Shown here in pieces: positions 61,018-64,000 of a DNA stretch of 64,000 bases (position 1 is its first letter; each line of letters opens with the position of its first letter). A program made the translations under genes and the position numbers. This DNA comes from Trochalopteron elliotii (Eukaryota; Chordata; Aves; Passeriformes; Leiothrichidae), in assembly GCA_024734555.1 (NCBI GenBank), contig JANPWX010000072.1:4064420-4128419 (forward strand), given 5' to 3'. The notes beneath the pieces are model-generated. The model was not told where the DNA came from. It saw only the letters and a list, made by a program, of their open reading frames with translations, and searched no databases.

Positions 61018-64000
61018 CATGTCTCCTTTGCAATTTTCTGAATAAAATGGAGAATGAGATTAAAGAAAGAATCAGTTCTTGAAAGCATGAAAGTAGGATA
61101 AGATATCAGATCTCTGTAGCATTAGAAAGTATCACAGTGTTTATTCTAAGTGGAGCTTGCAGAATATGGTTCAGTGTTTATAATTTACTGACTAGAAATG
61201 ATAGGTATTTGTAGTATGAGAGGTGACTAATGTATTACCTTTTCATCTGAACATGTTGAATCTGATACGACAGCACAGCATGATAATGAGCAATAACTTA
61301 TTTTGAATATTCAGAACATTAAAATGTATCCTGTGTTGTCTTTCCACACACAAAAAACCTATTTCAGCATTTAATAAGTTGAATGCTGTCTTTCTGAGTG
61401 GGATCAAGGAACTGGTGCGAGAATTAATTGTGACAGCTATGTTGTAAATGAAAGACAGTGTTTCAAGAGCTGTCACACTTCTCCTTCACATGCTGGTTGA
61501 GGTTGGAACACCTTCACTGAAAACTTCTTATTTACAGAAACCCAGTGAGTCACATTTTCTACAGTTCTATTGTTGTTCTTTTCATTTTGCATTCAAATAC
61601 AAATTGATATTTTACCAATAGTGATGCTTCAAAGAATGCAATCAAGAGAAACAAAATTCAGATTTTTTTACATGCTAGTTTTCACTCAGAGTTGAAGAAG
61701 ACACCAAAGTTCAAGCCCAAAGAACTCGCTGACAGTAATTACACTGATCTAAGCTTGGAGAAGAGAGATTTTGCTATACTGAAAAAAGATTTTATTTTAC
61801 ATATTTATTTAATTATGCTCCTAATGTTGACAAAAAGGAACAAAGTATTTCTAAAATGAGTACTATAACACCAAGCTTTTGAATTCCACAGTGGCACCTG
61901 TAAATACAAGTCAGGAATTTTGAATCATACAAAATGCATCCAGGTGAAAAGTCTACTCAATTTCTTCTTCAAGCAACTGATTGGACAAAATGTAGAATCC
62001 TGAATAAAGAAATAACAGCAATACCTAAAATCAGCATCACATTTTTAATTTCACCATACTTTGCAGTGTTAATTAACCTTTACAACAGTCATGCTAAAAT
62101 GGCCACTTGGCTCACTTCAGCTGTGTCATTCAAAGGAAAGGATATGTCAGTGACATGCACAAATATGCCTTTAGGCAGTCAGAGTTCAGTCCTGGCACTT
62201 CCTGTGCTGCTTTCCTCACTAAAACATACCATCACTGTATTATATGCCATTTTAAGTTAAGATGTTCTCAGTCCCTCCCATCAAGGTTTTTCTTTTTCTC
62301 AGAAAATATTTAAAGAGCCACTAGTTTTGAGAAGAAATAAACCTGAATGATATTTTAAGGACAATGCTCAGGGCACAGAACTAGAGGAAGGATTTCTGAA
62401 TGCTACGTTCTACATTGGCCAAGTCTCGATCTCCAAGTGAGAATCTACCATCCAAAAACTGTCTCACACAACAGGAGCTCTGACTTGTGCCCATATTCCA
62501 GTACAAGCACATCATGGGTATCAGTTCTCAGGTAATACATGTACAGACCATTGAAAACAATCTGGATGCTCTCTGCTTTCCTGCTTTTTAATAACTGTAG
62601 GAAAAATTGCGTGCACACTAGGAAGCACGCTTGGGTATCTCTTTATTTGAAATTAACTTACAATCTCATCATGGGCAAAGACACTAAACAGCAGCATTGC
62701 TGGATTTAAAAAGTTATTAAAAGAGAATTTTTGGCAATGCAGGCCTAAAGAATGTGGTTTTCACTGAGTTAGGAAATTCTTCAGCTGGCATCAATCATGT
62801 AACTAATGTCGTAAACATGTAACTCAAGAAACTGAGTAAGAAGAGGGATTTTTGTTACTAAAATCAGTACAATTATAACAATTCCTGAAGTCTGAACACG
62901 GTACTCAACTAAGTGGTGATGGATTTGCTGTTGTAGTGCCTCTGCAAGAGACACTTCAGAATGACTTTTAGCTCTTTCATGGACCAAAGTGCCTCTTTAG
63001 GTTCTCCTTGCCTAAACATCCCTGTTTTAATCTTCATTTACAAGCAAAGCCTTACTACGGAAGAAACTAAAGGGCCTAGATCTTTCATCTGTATCTGCAT
63101 TAAAGGACACTCATAACAGTGAAGGTAAAGGTAAAATTCCAGATTGAAAATAATTTCCAAGTAGTGCTGGCGGGTATTTCTTTCCTTACAGAGCTTTTAA
63201 ATATCTTATAAGCACTCAGTCATTCTGACTGTACCTAAATTCCCATGCCAACTGCTTTAGAGTAAAATACAAGCCCCTGTAAAGAAAGGTAAAGATTATG
63301 TATCACTCTTTATACAGTGGTGTGGTGTAAATAATGTGCTCTCTTCTAGCAGGGACAGGCTTCATGTACTGGCTGCCCTTTGTCAGAGACTTCAGTAACC
63401 TCAAATCAGAACATCTTTCTCAAGTGTGAAGCCAGTTATTTCTGCTGTTTGTTTCATTGGCATTGTGTTCTGCTAATTTCATGATTCAAATGGGTATTTA
63501 AGAGAGACTACAAACATGTTCAGATGAGATGATTTTACTTGTGTCTTCTCTGTTAGCTTAAGTACTCAAACAGGTTTCCAAGGCATAAACATATGTAAAA
63601 AAACCCCACTTCATATTTATGGAAAGTTACTGGCACGAAGAGAATTTCATATCAATTAAGTGCATGTATGTCCCAGGTAATGCAAAAAGATTTTTGAGAC
63701 AGCATTTGCATCAATGCATAAAGAACATCTGCTTGAGATTAATACTTCTTTGGACAGCTACCTCAGCTACCCCAGCTACCCAAAAGATCTTTCCTTTACA
63801 TGCTTAGTGTGGTTTTTTTTCCTACTGAATGCATCACATTTTCCAATGTATCATTTAGGCACCAGATGTCTGCTTCCTTGCATTCACAGCAGGAGGTAAA
63901 ACACATCTAACACTTACTAGGTCTGAGGCATTTCACATGCATTCTATGAACTCATCTGTACTTCAAGAAGATAAAGAGAAGAGACACAGAAAATACATGA

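Larger units (their letters stand above)
56400..64000 (-). other. ADCY2 intron, right end of the window
   Basis: The next upstream ADCY2 exon should encode the membrane segment just before 'QCSKKAS'. I looked for it on the minus strand and did not find it, so the intron probably runs past the window. It contains a probable LTR-derived insertion (58740-59830), an A-run at 60378-60394 and an inverted repeat at 60997-61017. Confidence 0.65.

Noticed and set aside
62650..62700. Small minus-strand exon-like stretch with AG acceptor and GTAAGT donor
   Set aside because: None of its three frames gives the ADCY2 membrane sequence expected before 'QCSKKAS', so the splice-like signals are probably coincidental.
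1..64000. CRISPR arrays, operons, bacterial defence or phage systems, rRNA and tRNA genes
   Set aside because: The window is split-gene vertebrate DNA. The only arrays of direct repeats are microsatellites and short duplications, and no RNA gene structure was recognised by eye.

Overview
This is a piece of vertebrate nuclear genome, most likely from a bird. The coding sequence is split into short exons with GT/AG borders and multi-kilobase AT-rich introns. At least six dispersed copies match the CR1 LINE typical of birds and other sauropsids, including 3' ends of the form 'ATTCTATGATTCTATGA'. The gene set FASTKD3 - CFAP90 (C5orf49) - ADCY2 matches the neighbourhood found at human 5p15.31. No bacterial or viral gene system, CRISPR array, operon or tRNA/rRNA gene was recognised.

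Layout. (1) 1-4375, plus strand: the last five coding exons of FASTKD3, a mitochondrial RNA-binding FASTK-family protein, including its C-terminal RAP domain, with a polyadenylation signal at 4539. The start of the gene lies left of the window. (2) 7757-15462, minus strand: a complete three-exon CFAP90 coding sequence of 146 codons plus stop, starting inside a CpG island (about 15160-15620). A candidate RFX 'X-box' lies 16-28 bases upstream of its ATG, as expected for a cilia gene. FASTKD3 and CFAP90 converge tail to tail. (3) 15463-23633: intergenic DNA holding CR1 pieces, an unclassified dispersed repeat (about 18640-19395) and a pair of TATA-like boxes. (4) 23634-56399, minus strand: the last ten coding exons of ADCY2 (adenylate cyclase type 2), 444 residues plus stop. 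They cover the second membrane cassette and the complete C2 catalytic half. (5) 56400-64000: intron of ADCY2 with no further exon seen, but with a probable LTR-derived insertion (about 58740-59830).

The three genes are not an operon and do not share a pathway. FASTKD3 acts on mitochondrial RNA, CFAP90 is a motile-cilium/axoneme protein and ADCY2 makes cAMP at the plasma membrane. All exon joins given here keep the reading frame and have GT donors and AG acceptors; they were read by eye and not checked against transcripts.

No striking undescribed biological system was found. The observations most worth a second look are the X-box at CFAP90, the orientation of CFAP90 relative to its neighbours, the changed 'QEHA'-type G-beta-gamma contact motif of ADCY2, a CR1 insertion about 30 bases from an ADCY2 splice acceptor, and an unidentified coding-like fragment inside an ADCY2 intron at 45234-45518.
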